This document shows, piece by piece, positions 12,201 to 18,200 of a stretch of DNA of 29,469 nucleotides. Location of the stretch: the NCBI GenBank assembly GCA_033557685.1, contig JAWQRN010000445.1, forward strand, positions 1 to 29,469, read 5' to 3'. Within the stretch, counting starts at the first letter, position 1. Each line of letters begins with the position of its first letter. The notes below the pieces were generated by a model, which saw nothing but the letters and a program-made list of their open reading frames with translations, ran no database searches and had not been told where the DNA came from. This DNA is from Sperchopsis tessellata. Lineage: Eukaryota; Arthropoda; Insecta; Coleoptera; Hydrophilidae. Both the position numbers and the translations under genes were made by a program.

Positions 12201-14792
12201 TTCATTCAAATATCTTAATGTTCATTTATGTGATGTGGGGCAATCAATTAACTGCACCGATAAAAATTAACATCGTGAAAGATTGATTGCTATGTGTGTT
12301 TGACATGAAAGTGTACTGTATAAATGCAGATTTTAAATTAAACAGTAATTGAATTGGAAAACAAATTCTTTAAATTTTCATGTCAATGATAATGATTTTC
12401 TTGACAAAGACGACTGGTTTACTAACTGTGAATCCTTAAAAGATGTACACACATGTCCCTAACACAGTACTTTTACAATTTAAATATGGTAAACCATTAG
12501 CTAGGCGAAAATTAGAACACCTTCTGATAATATACATAATTAAGAATTAGTTGCTTTATTGGCTGCACATGAATGTATTATTTTAAAATTTGATTAAACT
12601 AAATCTCGAGCAAGTGTCCAAATCAACATATTAAATACAGAGATTAAATATACATAGAAAATTTTTGGGAATTAAGATGTCATCAGCACTGCTCTTGTTA
12701 GTAATTAGCTGTACAATACGTACAAATACATATTTTATTTCTTGTATAAATCTTTTAAGATCGTGAGTAAGCATATTATGAGAGGTATCGCAATGTTTCA
12801 ATGTTGTAATTGAATAATCATTACGTTAATTTTAATATCAATCTACATAAAAATGCTTTTTTTTCGTAAAAATAAGAATTAGTTGCTTCCTGGGCCGCAC
12901 ATGAATGTGTGATCGTGAGTAAAATATGTATTCGTACATGGGGTACAGTTAATTACTAACAAGAGCAGTACTGATGACGTCTTAATGATAGAAACACGTG
13001 TCCACTCCAATTCGGCTTGTTTCTCTTAATTTTGCAATACGTAGTTCATCTCTGTATTTAATATATATTGACTTGGCCGGTTTGCTCGATATTTGATTTA
13101 TCAAATATTAAAATAACACATTCATGTACGCCAAGGAAGCAACAAATTCTACGGTATAATAGTTGTTTTGTATCTTTTATGAAAAACTTCTTTAATTACA
13201 TGCAAAAATAGGTAAACTATGTGTGCCAGGTGTCCGATTTTTGGTAGGACAGTCCTACAAATGCTCACGTATCCTACATTTCTGCTTAATTGTCCTACAT
13301 TTGTGTATTTAAATTATAAAAAAAAATGAAGGAACTACCAACTTTTGCCAATTTTGTAGAAGTTGTAGAAATATATAAATATGTTTGTCAAAGGTTGTTA
13401 AAAATGTTTGTAAGCACACCTGACGTAATTAAAATTTAGCTGACTTCCCAAATATTTGAAAATAATGTAATGTGCCTACCCTTATTAAAATGCTCCAAGA
13501 GAACGTGATTTAAAATATAAGTTTGGACACTAATCTGTTATTTGACCAAAATTTTATAATTAGCGTATTATCAGAATCAGTATTATATATCAATAGGTTT
13601 AGTTAAAAATATATTTTAATTTTTCACAAGTAAAATATATCAAAATCGTAAACTGATTACCTACTTTCTTTGCTAATTTGAAAACCTTTCATAGGCGGGT
13701 GAAGTGTCAATGTCCTCTTCACACTAGGGCTCTGTTTTATTTTATTAGGCTTTTTAAAACTTATCAACCCTTTTAACAATCGTATGAATTTTACATGGTA
13801 AAAAGAAGGTTACATAGTTGTAATATAACAGCCTTGCTTGGTAGTATAGTTTTATACATATTTCGGGTATTACCCGCACTAAAGGGATATTCACACATGA
13901 TTTTCTTTACGATTATAAAAAGGAAAAAAACATGCATAGATTTTGATGATGATGATTTTTTAGCTGCTTGGGCACGGATAATTATTATATTATATATTGC
14001 TAATTAATTGGAATTTTAATTTTTGTAATTAGAAGCAACGAAAAAAAAAACATAAAAGCAAATCACAATTTGTTTATTTGACCATTAATATACTTCTAGA
14101 CTAAATTGCGGCTGCTAGTTGCTCAGAATGTAACTAGCATAGAAAATTAAGATGGTTCATCAAATACTGTTCCATTAAATCCAATATTTAGCAACGATTT
14201 GTAGTTTTGACATTTATAATTGGCGCTAAAAAACAAGAAACAGCGAACTATGCTGGAGTGTAAGTTTTATGGGATTGTTAATGAGACATTTTTTAAGAGT
14301 CAAGTACAAAAATCAACGTGTTCGAGAGATTTGTTCCATTGTAATAAAGTTTCGGGGCAAATTAATTTTATCATCTGACTTTTGTTTCGCCGGCAATCTT
14401 TCTCCAAAGTTGATAATGATATGATATTGAACATATAGGGTTGTAGTAACCTTGATTTTTAAGGAAGTGGATTTTAATGATGATTATACTGCACGGGCAT
14501 AAATTTTATGTTCAAGTTGTCAAAAATGATTTCTTTCTTGCGTAATCTTTATAGACCCATATGTATCAACGAAATAGTGAACACGATAATTAGAAATTTA
14601 TAGAGAAAAGTATGAGAAAAAAAAAGTAGCTCAAAAACAATGGTACATATAGCCAAATAGCGCCATTATGGTTTGTATAAATAACTAATATGTAAGTACC
14701 TAACAAGTTAAAACGAAAAATACATTACCTTCTTGCTCCTGTTCTGAAAATAATGAATCTTTTTCTTCAGTTTCTACATTTTCGTCATCCAT
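24..14792 (-). CDS. DNAH2: Axonemal dynein heavy chain 2 (DNAH2-like), N-terminal 872 residues, eight exons, 3' part outside window
   Basis: This is the N-terminal tail of an axonemal inner-arm dynein heavy chain, the 1-beta/DNAH2 subunit of the two-headed I1 (f) dynein that regulates bending of cilia and sperm flagella. The exons are 14792-14729, 11985-11560, 10136-9858, 9748-9288, 5807-5547, 4644-4061, 624-324 and 263-24. Every intron is GT-AG and junction phases are 1,1,1,0,0,2,0. The joined product matches the DNAH2 tail in order as recalled: YFIRP followed by a VLFGT strand, an NTWPD block, VLYIPQE, KDKELVKRLE, WTRQI, SNIEYLQILKDP, IWLNSPFY, HLDTFIQRCKD, YFSGRAMMAG, RPLMRRSSERAGLF, APGLSKLTWA. 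Most of it is the DHC_N1 tail region that binds intermediate chains. The motor (AAA ring, P-loops, stalk) is not present because the gene leaves the window at its left edge. The start is supported by an in-frame TGA six bases upstream. DNAH10, the partner 1-alpha chain, is the main alternative but fits less well. Confidence 0.9.
324..624 (-). CDS. DNAH2: DNAH2-like exon 7 (residues 692-792)
   Basis: The acceptor is TTTGTTTCAG and the donor is GCTGAG/GTATAA. The split codon AG|T gives Ser, followed by FLIDMIHEAKYWQLLNFDIP. The exon then encodes VVMDYNKILAALSDEERMLF and KIAPGLSKLTWA, which match the DYNRIIAML-S-xEE and KIHPGLKKLxWA motifs at the end of the DHC_N1 region. Confidence 0.94.
640..1365. 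other. AT-rich intron sequence of DNAH2-like gene
   Basis: This is the first part of the 3.4-kb intron between exons 7 and 6. It is AT-rich, with stops in all frames and no recognised element. A stretch resembling a polymerase III B box (GTTCAAATC near 893) has no A box at a suitable distance. Confidence 0.5.
1370..3480 (-). mobile_element. Decayed CR1/Jockey-superfamily LINE, endonuclease to start of reverse transcriptase
   Basis: Minus-strand translation, with frameshifts and stops, gives the order expected for a non-LTR retrotransposon ORF2. It begins with an apurinic endonuclease end: TVVYRPPS around 3185-3215, then SGDFSVNFLG and SCLDNM near 2960-3100. The linker reads ASNKQKAIWDVI, LSNLTAEDLNTYF and PEQLAASVDETAY (about 2310-2520). 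The RT start follows at 1370-1720: FPQELKMARIT, then remnants of the NYRPISVL-SKVLE motif and INQHG. It has many stops, so it is inactive. It is broken at about 1725-2310 by a plus-strand LINE tail. Exact ends and clade cannot be fixed by eye. Confidence 0.8.
1725..2310 (+). mobile_element. CR1-like LINE fragment, C-terminal end of reverse transcriptase, inserted in opposite orientation
   Basis: The plus strand encodes, in shifting frames, a decayed DLGV-type start, then VKMAKSVEYLVKRAF, ILKLYKAHKRPILEYANSVW, NPYYV-stop-DIELFERVQRR and ELKHLPIEDRLLQLNLP. LRGH-like and RKKFLVSRVAYL-stop-NSL motifs follow, ending near SIKGFKNWLD. This is the conserved C-terminal third of CR1/Jockey-type ORF2. 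The orientation is opposite to the flanking LINE parts, so it is a 5'-truncated insertion or an inverted piece. It is inactive because of stops and frameshifts. Confidence 0.85.
3481..4060. other. Intron sequence, upstream LINE debris possible
   Basis: This lies between the recognisable LINE endonuclease and DNAH2-like exon 6. No open frame, motif or repeat was recognised. The first part may be the eroded 5' end of the LINE. Confidence 0.4.
4061..4644 (-). CDS. DNAH2: DNAH2-like exon 6 (residues 498-692)
   Basis: This is the longest exon seen, 584 nt (phase 0 to phase 2). The acceptor is TTTTCTTTTCAAG before GTTAGAAC and the donor is GATAG/GTATTT. It encodes VRTIILNSKSAEWFEEIIKF, an amphipathic helical region, the conserved LLPYFSGRAMMAG motif, then DELVVFTYRKWIDHIG and RPLMRRSSERAGLFECN. 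These are strongly dynein tail (DHC_N1). Open frame beyond the donor is intronic and turns hydrophobic. Confidence 0.95.
4645..5546. other. DNAH2-like intron 5 (902 bp), no recognised gene
   Basis: The intron lies between exons 5 and 6 with GT-AG ends. Its middle part (about 4800-5200) is purine-rich on the plus strand, with short decayed open frames in both directions. The plus-strand frames are Lys/Glu-rich, such as KDPKVLMRRETSGKRFEEKY near 5050-5110. They could be eroded transposon coding sequence, but no family motif was found. Confidence 0.45.
5547..5807 (-). CDS. DNAH2: DNAH2-like exon 5 (residues 411-497)
   Basis: The exon is 87 codons in phase 0 at both ends, with acceptor TTCATTTTAG and donor GAAAAG/GTAAAC. 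It encodes PIFNHLDTFIQRCKDMIEIC, which is the classical F-xHLD-xFxxRCKD-L/M-xE motif of the dynein tail. A Gly-rich FVGSQGAEFE block follows, equivalent to the FGGSRGPEIE region of related chains. The motif order and the frame-keeping junctions on both sides make this assignment firm. Confidence 0.93.
5870..6480 (+). mobile_element. LINE remnant with RNase H domain
   Basis: The plus strand encodes an RNase H domain as found at the end of ORF2 in I/R1/Loa-type LINEs. The order is GVGCAYFI, then YSDEAYVILRVLLYIKK (helix with catalytic Glu), VVLTDSQSILKSLK (catalytic Asp), DIKEIINLSTQNIKGF, and after a frameshift VKGHNGIQHNEFGDLLARRA (last conserved Asp). The first strand with the initial Asp is not clearly visible. 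It is broken by a frameshift near 6178 and by later stops. It lies within DNAH2-like intron 4, antisense to the gene. Confidence 0.85.
6481..6880. other. AT-rich intron stretch between LINE and mariner remnants
   Basis: This is very AT-rich, with short TA runs such as TATATATATAT near 6546. No open frame or recognised motif was seen. It may include the 3' untranslated part of the RNase H LINE and the left end of the mariner. Confidence 0.4.
6880..8110 (-). mobile_element. Mariner-family DNA transposon remnant (broken transposase)
   Basis: Minus-strand frames give a Tc1/mariner-type transposase in order. The first part is ISDREIWKRFAKFLSGDKGL with DEERLGRPSDFDDD (about 7780-7870). After a frameshift comes the second helix-turn-helix with KPRYTTRQLADILNTTQPTI, FWHLDKLGKVSKL and VPHQLSD. 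RNKNEPF-like sequence, FKRIVPDEKLLAYENIF and WIKVDK follow. The last parts are LLHDNAWPNLAKIT (catalytic Asp) and HPPYSPDL (about 7215-7330), then LQNALDG. Several frameshifts and stops make it inactive. No certain terminal inverted repeat pair was found. CACCCAAATTA near 8116-8126 may be the right end. Its right end is included in the tandem duplication that follows. Confidence 0.88.
7781..9152. repeat. Tandem segmental duplication, two units of about 680-700 bp
   Basis: Unit 1 is about 7781-8459 and unit 2 is about 8460-9152. Both begin at CATCAAAATCCGAAGGACGT and share long near-identical blocks: TTCACAACTGATGGCC, GATGCCACTAGTC, TTGATACATTTGGAATGTGT, GAGTTGATGTTGTGGTTCTC, and AAGGATTTCTTAAATGGAGA. 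The offset is 679 bp at the start and 711 bp near the end, so unit 2 gained small insertions (for example about 8610-8635 and 9000-9055) and lost about 30 bp near 8830. The unit contains the N-terminal end of the mariner transposase, its presumed end and some 330 bp of flanking DNA. It is therefore a local duplication after insertion rather than two insertions. Confidence 0.9.
9288..9748 (-). CDS. DNAH2: DNAH2-like exon 4 (residues 257-410)
   Basis: It is separated from exon 3 by an intron of only 109 bp. The acceptor is CCATTTTTTTAG and the donor is GTGTTG/GTAAGT. It encodes ENLAGLDYQ, a helical run through SEAKSNIEYLQILKDP, then LIRYIWLNSPFY and NNEKITILLRSL. The IWxNSPxY and SNxxxLxILKxP motifs are hallmarks of the DHC_N1 region in DNAH2/DNAH10-type chains. 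The upstream extension of the open frame into the 109-bp intron is an artefact. Confidence 0.92.
9858..10136 (-). CDS. DNAH2: DNAH2-like exon 3 (residues 164-256)
   Basis: The acceptor is TTTAATTCAG and the donor is GGCAGAT/GTAAGT, a consensus donor. The exon encodes VKSDFCQRLHTFLAKI, then VLYIPQE, KDKELVKRLEGVVVYWTRQI and ends in FWIGR. WTRQI and the E/DxFW block are typical of the DNAH2 and DNAH10 N-terminal tail. An open frame beginning at an internal ATG would miss the first 28 residues, which the phase-compatible acceptor restores. Confidence 0.9.
10137..11559. other. DNAH2-like intron 2 (1.42 kb), possible faint LINE remnant
   Basis: There are no clear genes. On the minus strand, around 10970-11110, a short frame reads SLELLLDLKNCSCMM, which faintly resembles the start of a LINE endonuclease (xLxLLLDLxxxDIL). 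The rest is AT-rich and full of stops. I regard a LINE remnant here as possible only. Confidence 0.3.
11560..11985 (-). CDS. DNAH2: DNAH2-like exon 2 (residues 22-163)
   Basis: The acceptor is a pyrimidine-rich tract ending ATTTTAG before AAAAGG, and the donor is GATA/GTATCC. The encoded protein runs from EKVSKAITPIEY to NNNTWPD. It contains YFIRPTLEIFTLKNFHDKV, a VLFGT strand and a closing block that correspond to the start of the DNAH2 tail. The open frame continues upstream and downstream of the splice sites, but that extension loses similarity. Joining to exon 3 gives WPD-IVKSDF, the same length as the vertebrate WPE-SIRNHF stretch as I remember it. Confidence 0.87.
11986..12542. other. 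DNAH2-like intron 1, 3' part
   Basis: This intron sequence lies upstream of the exon 2 acceptor on the minus strand. An open frame continuing exon 2 up to 12205 is hydrophobic, has no similarity to dynein and crosses the acceptor, so it is not coding. No element was recognised. Confidence 0.5.
12543..13150. repeat. Inverted pair of MITE-like elements
   Basis: The right-hand element (12875-13150, about 276 bp) starts AGAATTAGTTGCTTCCTGGG and ends with the imperfect reverse complement of that sequence, giving terminal inverted repeats of about 35 bp (CACATGAATGTGT on the left, ACACATTCATGTAC on the right). The left-hand element (12543 to about 12745) is a second copy in opposite orientation. 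It shares AGAATTAGTTGCTTTATTGG, ATCTCGAGCAA, TTAAATACAGAGAT, GTCATCAGCACTGCTCTTGT and TAGTAATTA with the reverse complement of the right-hand one. It lacks an obvious second end. No coding capacity and no certain target-site duplication. They lie in DNAH2-like intron 1. Confidence 0.85.
13151..14728. other. DNAH2-like intron 1, 5' part, no recognised gene
   Basis: This is AT-rich sequence between the MITE-like pair and exon 1. Near 13230-13310 a short motif, (G/A)TCCTACA(A/T)(A/T)T, occurs three times within about 70 bp. A 70-codon plus-strand frame at 13795-14007 has no recognisable features. No transposon motif was found. Confidence 0.4.
14729..14792 (-). CDS. DNAH2: DNAH2-like exon 1 (residues 1-21)
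   Basis: This first coding exon encodes 21 residues plus one base (phase 1) of a very acidic start, MDDENVETEEKDSLFSEQEQ. An in-frame TGA lies six bases before the ATG. The donor is AAG/GTAATG. The exon has no homology landmark of its own. It is assigned because its phase joins the next exon to give a Glu codon (G|AA) and keeps the frame, and because the extreme N-terminus of DNAH2 proteins is also poorly conserved and acidic. Confidence 0.75.
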
Positions 14793-15011
14793 CTTTCAAA
14801 TTAAATTATTATTTGTGTTCTCTAAAACTAATATAATGTTTTCATTGCAATATATATTTCAAAGTGACAAAGTTTGATCAATATTTTCGAAAACTTTTCA
14901 TCACCATAACAGCAACAGTTGCAAAATCAATATGCCTATCTTTTAGACACATGTCACTAGCACATTATACTTTATATTTTGTTTCTTTATACATCGACTG
15001 GCAAATAAGTA
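14793..15011. promoter_or_regulatory. Bidirectional promoter region between the DNAH2-like and tetraspanin genes
   Basis: The two start codons face apart across only 219 bp, so both 5' UTRs and the core promoters must lie here unless untranslated exons exist elsewhere. Visible elements are a near-perfect palindrome, GCAAC-A-GTTGC, at 14912-14922, and TATA-like stretches ATATATAT near 14850 and TTATACTTTATATTTTG near 14966. The half-site AGCAAC matches one arm of the RFX X-box, but the opposite arm (ATCACC) is five bases away rather than the usual zero to three. The RFX assignment is therefore weak. Confidence 0.55.
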
Positions 15012-15280
15012 ATGAATTTTTGCATTTTTAAGCTCACGGCCAAGCAGCGTTACATTTTAGCTGTGGTATTTACAGCCGTTAATTTTTTACAAGTTCTTTT
15101 GGGAATGGTGATGACTGGCGGTTCAATTTTCATTGTGGTTACTGTTTCGCCCAAATTTTACTCGGAAAAGGCAGAAATTACATTTGTCTTCACTGTTACT
15201 GGGATGTTTGGAACACACGTCATGATAACCTACCTGATTGGGGTTAAAATCGGCGATAAGTGCTTTAATTTGGCGCACAA
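15012..15280 (+). CDS. Tetraspanin exon 1 (residues 1-89 plus two bases)
   Basis: This exon encodes a short cytoplasmic N-terminus (MNFCIFKLTAKQRY), TM1 with the polar Asn typical of tetraspanin first helices (about 14-34), the small loop and TM2 (about 57-77), ending GVKIGDKCFNLAHK. The G-x-K/C-x-x stretch resembles AGKICYDAL after TM2 of peripherin. The donor is CACAA/GTAAGT. Confidence 0.9.
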
Positions 15281-18200
15281 GTAAGTGCTGCCTCTCTATT
15301 ATATAATAATTTAGGTATAGGTAGATAATTAAAAATGCTTAGGTTTACATAGAACAACTCCGCTTTAGTGCGCAAATAAAACATACCCACTCTTGAATAA
15401 ACGCACAACATAACGTCGGTAGTGAAGGTATACTCGTGCGTTCTCCACCTCACAGTTTTGCTACTAGAAAAAGTGAAAGATTTAATAACTCTTTTGGCAT
15501 ACCTGCACTCAACGACGTTAATATGTGGTAGTTCGCACACATGAGTATGTACGAGGCTTTATGTAATAGTTTTGCGCTATCTACATGTAAAATTAGGGTA
15601 ACGCTTTCGCCGAGAACACTTGTTTGAAAAGTTTTGTTTTTGGGAACATTATGTAGAAGTTGTTTACAACAAAGAAATGATCCTCAAAAATGAATTGATT
15701 AAACTTAGAAAAAGGGAAGTATTTTGATTAATCCATTACCATTACTAAGCGAGCGGACGTTTTTGAATTACCTAGTATGACATTAATAGTAACAATATAG
15801 AAACATTTGCAAGGTTTAATTTAGATAAGTTCAAAACTTTTATTACGATGAACAGGATTAGACGTAAGCTATGAAGCAATAGGAGCGCACAAAAGGGTGC
15901 GTAATAAAATAACATTAAAGAGAAATAAGAAACAAATTAATATTTGAAAAATAATGTAAACAGAAATTAGTTGTAGCAGGGAACTACAAATTATTTACAG
16001 GGCCAGAAAAAAAGCACAAAAGAATATATATTAACATGCAGATAAGTAAAACACAGTGTAGAGGAAAATGTAAAACTATATATTAGTTAAGATTAAAATA
16101 TAGTAAAAAACAAATACAAATCAGAAAATGAGCAGTAGGTGATAACTGAAATATAATGACAGGGAACTGAAGAGAAGAAATAAAGGTTGTTACAGAAACA
16201 GAATGCAGAGAGTAGAAGGTAATTAAATTGGTTACTTAGTGACCGTCGTTGCTTATGGTCGGAACTCGTATGTCGCATCTTGAAGAAACTTAATCTGAAG
16301 TTCTTCCTAAAATAAGAAATAATGGTAAAATTAGTCCAAGTGTCTACCCTAGGGTAATTTACTTGGGGTACAATATAGAACTGAATGGAGACGTACGAAT
16401 TGCGGGGGCTAGTACTTCTGTTCTGAAGCCCCACTCAGCCCAGCGGATTTCGCGCATACTTACCTCTCTCGGACATATGTTGCCCAGGAATTCCTCCTAA
16501 TACAGCCAATGTTATGTTGCACTGCTTACACTCACACCTCAAGTAGGAGTTTGGTGAGTTTGTGTTTGTAGTAAGGATTTTGGGCTTCGTACTGTCCAAG
16601 CTCTCTAATCCGAGAGTTATTGTGCAACTGTCCAGCATTGTACAGTTTTTGGGTTTGTCTCAACACAATCTCATCCATTACGTCAATCATAAGATTGCGA
16701 TGCAGCATTCGATTACCAACAAAGAAGTACACACCAATTATAGCTCGAAGTTTCTTGTTCTGGAATACCTGCAAGTGCTTGATGCCAGTAGGTTCGTACA
16801 ACCACGCTGCTGTACTGTATGTGAGCACCAGTCGTATAATGCTTTGATAAAGCACAGGCTTAGGATCAAGCAATAATTTCAACCGGCTGTTTAACACAAG
16901 GTAAAGTCTGCAGAATTTACCTTCACACAATAGAGTCCATGTAGCTCCGGAAGCTCAGAATCCTTCTAGATCATGTAAGTGTTGAGTAACTCCAAGGTAA
17001 TGATCTGGCTAACGCATCTTCGTGAAAAGACAATCGCTTCACTTTTCTGCACATTAACTATGATAAACCACATAGAATACAACGCTTCCAGGCCGGTAAA
17101 CATGGCAGTGTCGTCCACGTAGAGTGGAATGTTTTTGTCCTTTGGAATGTCATTGGATGTCACATCATTTGATTTGAAAATATTTATTATTCATAACTTA
17201 AGTATGTACAATTCATGGTTTCCCAACTTTCCTTACTATAATAACTAGCTAAGTAATTTATCCAATATAATATAGTTCATAAGAGAATACAATGATCAAT
17301 CTATTAATTACAAGGTAAAACATATATACAAAACAACCTAAACAATCTACTGATATTTCATTTAATCAAGATCTTCACAGGGGTTGACTCTGCTTGATGG
17401 CTGGGCACATCCTTCTCAGTGGTCTTAGAAGCATCTTCTTTGCGGCAGTCGATGTCTAATCCGGAAAGGTGCTCTTCGTCTGACATCCTCATTCGCAAAT
17501 AATGGTGCGTTCGTGAACATCCTCAGGAACTTGCATTGGGTGGTTTCGACTTCTTCATATCGGTGACACTGATGCCATACTTGGCAGCCATAATTCAAGG
17601 TTGGCCTAATAAAGGTCTTGTAGATCATCATCTTGTTCTTTAGACTCATCCTCGATCGTCTGTTGTTGACTGGATATAGGATCCTCGTTGATATCGCTGC
17701 CTTGGTCCTGATTTTCTCCACCTGTTCCTTGAAGTTGTGTTTGCTGTCAAGTGTCACTCCTAGATACTTGATAAAGTTCCTTTCTTCAAGTTGATTATCC
17801 ATGAAGATAGGTGGCTGGTAATTTTCAATGTATCATCTCTTCAAAAACATGTGTATTCAGTTTTGTAGCATCTTGTTTGCGCTCGCGGCTTATATGGCCT
17901 TGCCTAATTCGATACCGCTGCCACTAGGGGCGCTAAATTGTGAGTAAGAGTGATTTTGATGGGGGTTATGTATTACCTAGCTCCATAAGCAAACAAAAAA
18001 ATATTTCCATTGCGCCAGGATCGAAATTAACACACGCGTACAACACGCGGTCAGCGATTAATTTCTGGCATAAGTTTAGGTAGGGTAACAGACTGTAGAA
18101 AAAAGTTTAAAATCTTCAAAAACAGTAAAATTCCTTTAGTTTGCACTTCTTTGCAGAATTTTTAATGTAATACAGAAATACAGAACATTTTACTTATTAA

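Noticed and set aside
11986..12205. Extension of the open frame of dynein exon 2 toward 12205 with a possible signal-anchor start
   Set aside because: The extra residues are hydrophobic noise, unlike any dynein N-terminus, and a phase-compatible AG acceptor at 11987-11986 joins exon 2 to an exon with a good start at 14792.
13795..14007. 70-codon plus-strand open frame
   Set aside because: No domain, no flanking signals and a composition typical of AT-rich intron DNA.
15265..15540. 91-codon minus-strand open frame overlapping tetraspanin exon 1
   Set aside because: It is antisense to a well-supported exon and has no recognisable features.
16562..16876. 104- and 75-codon plus-strand open frames
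   Set aside because: Antisense shadows of the Jockey-like reverse transcriptase remnant on the minus strand.
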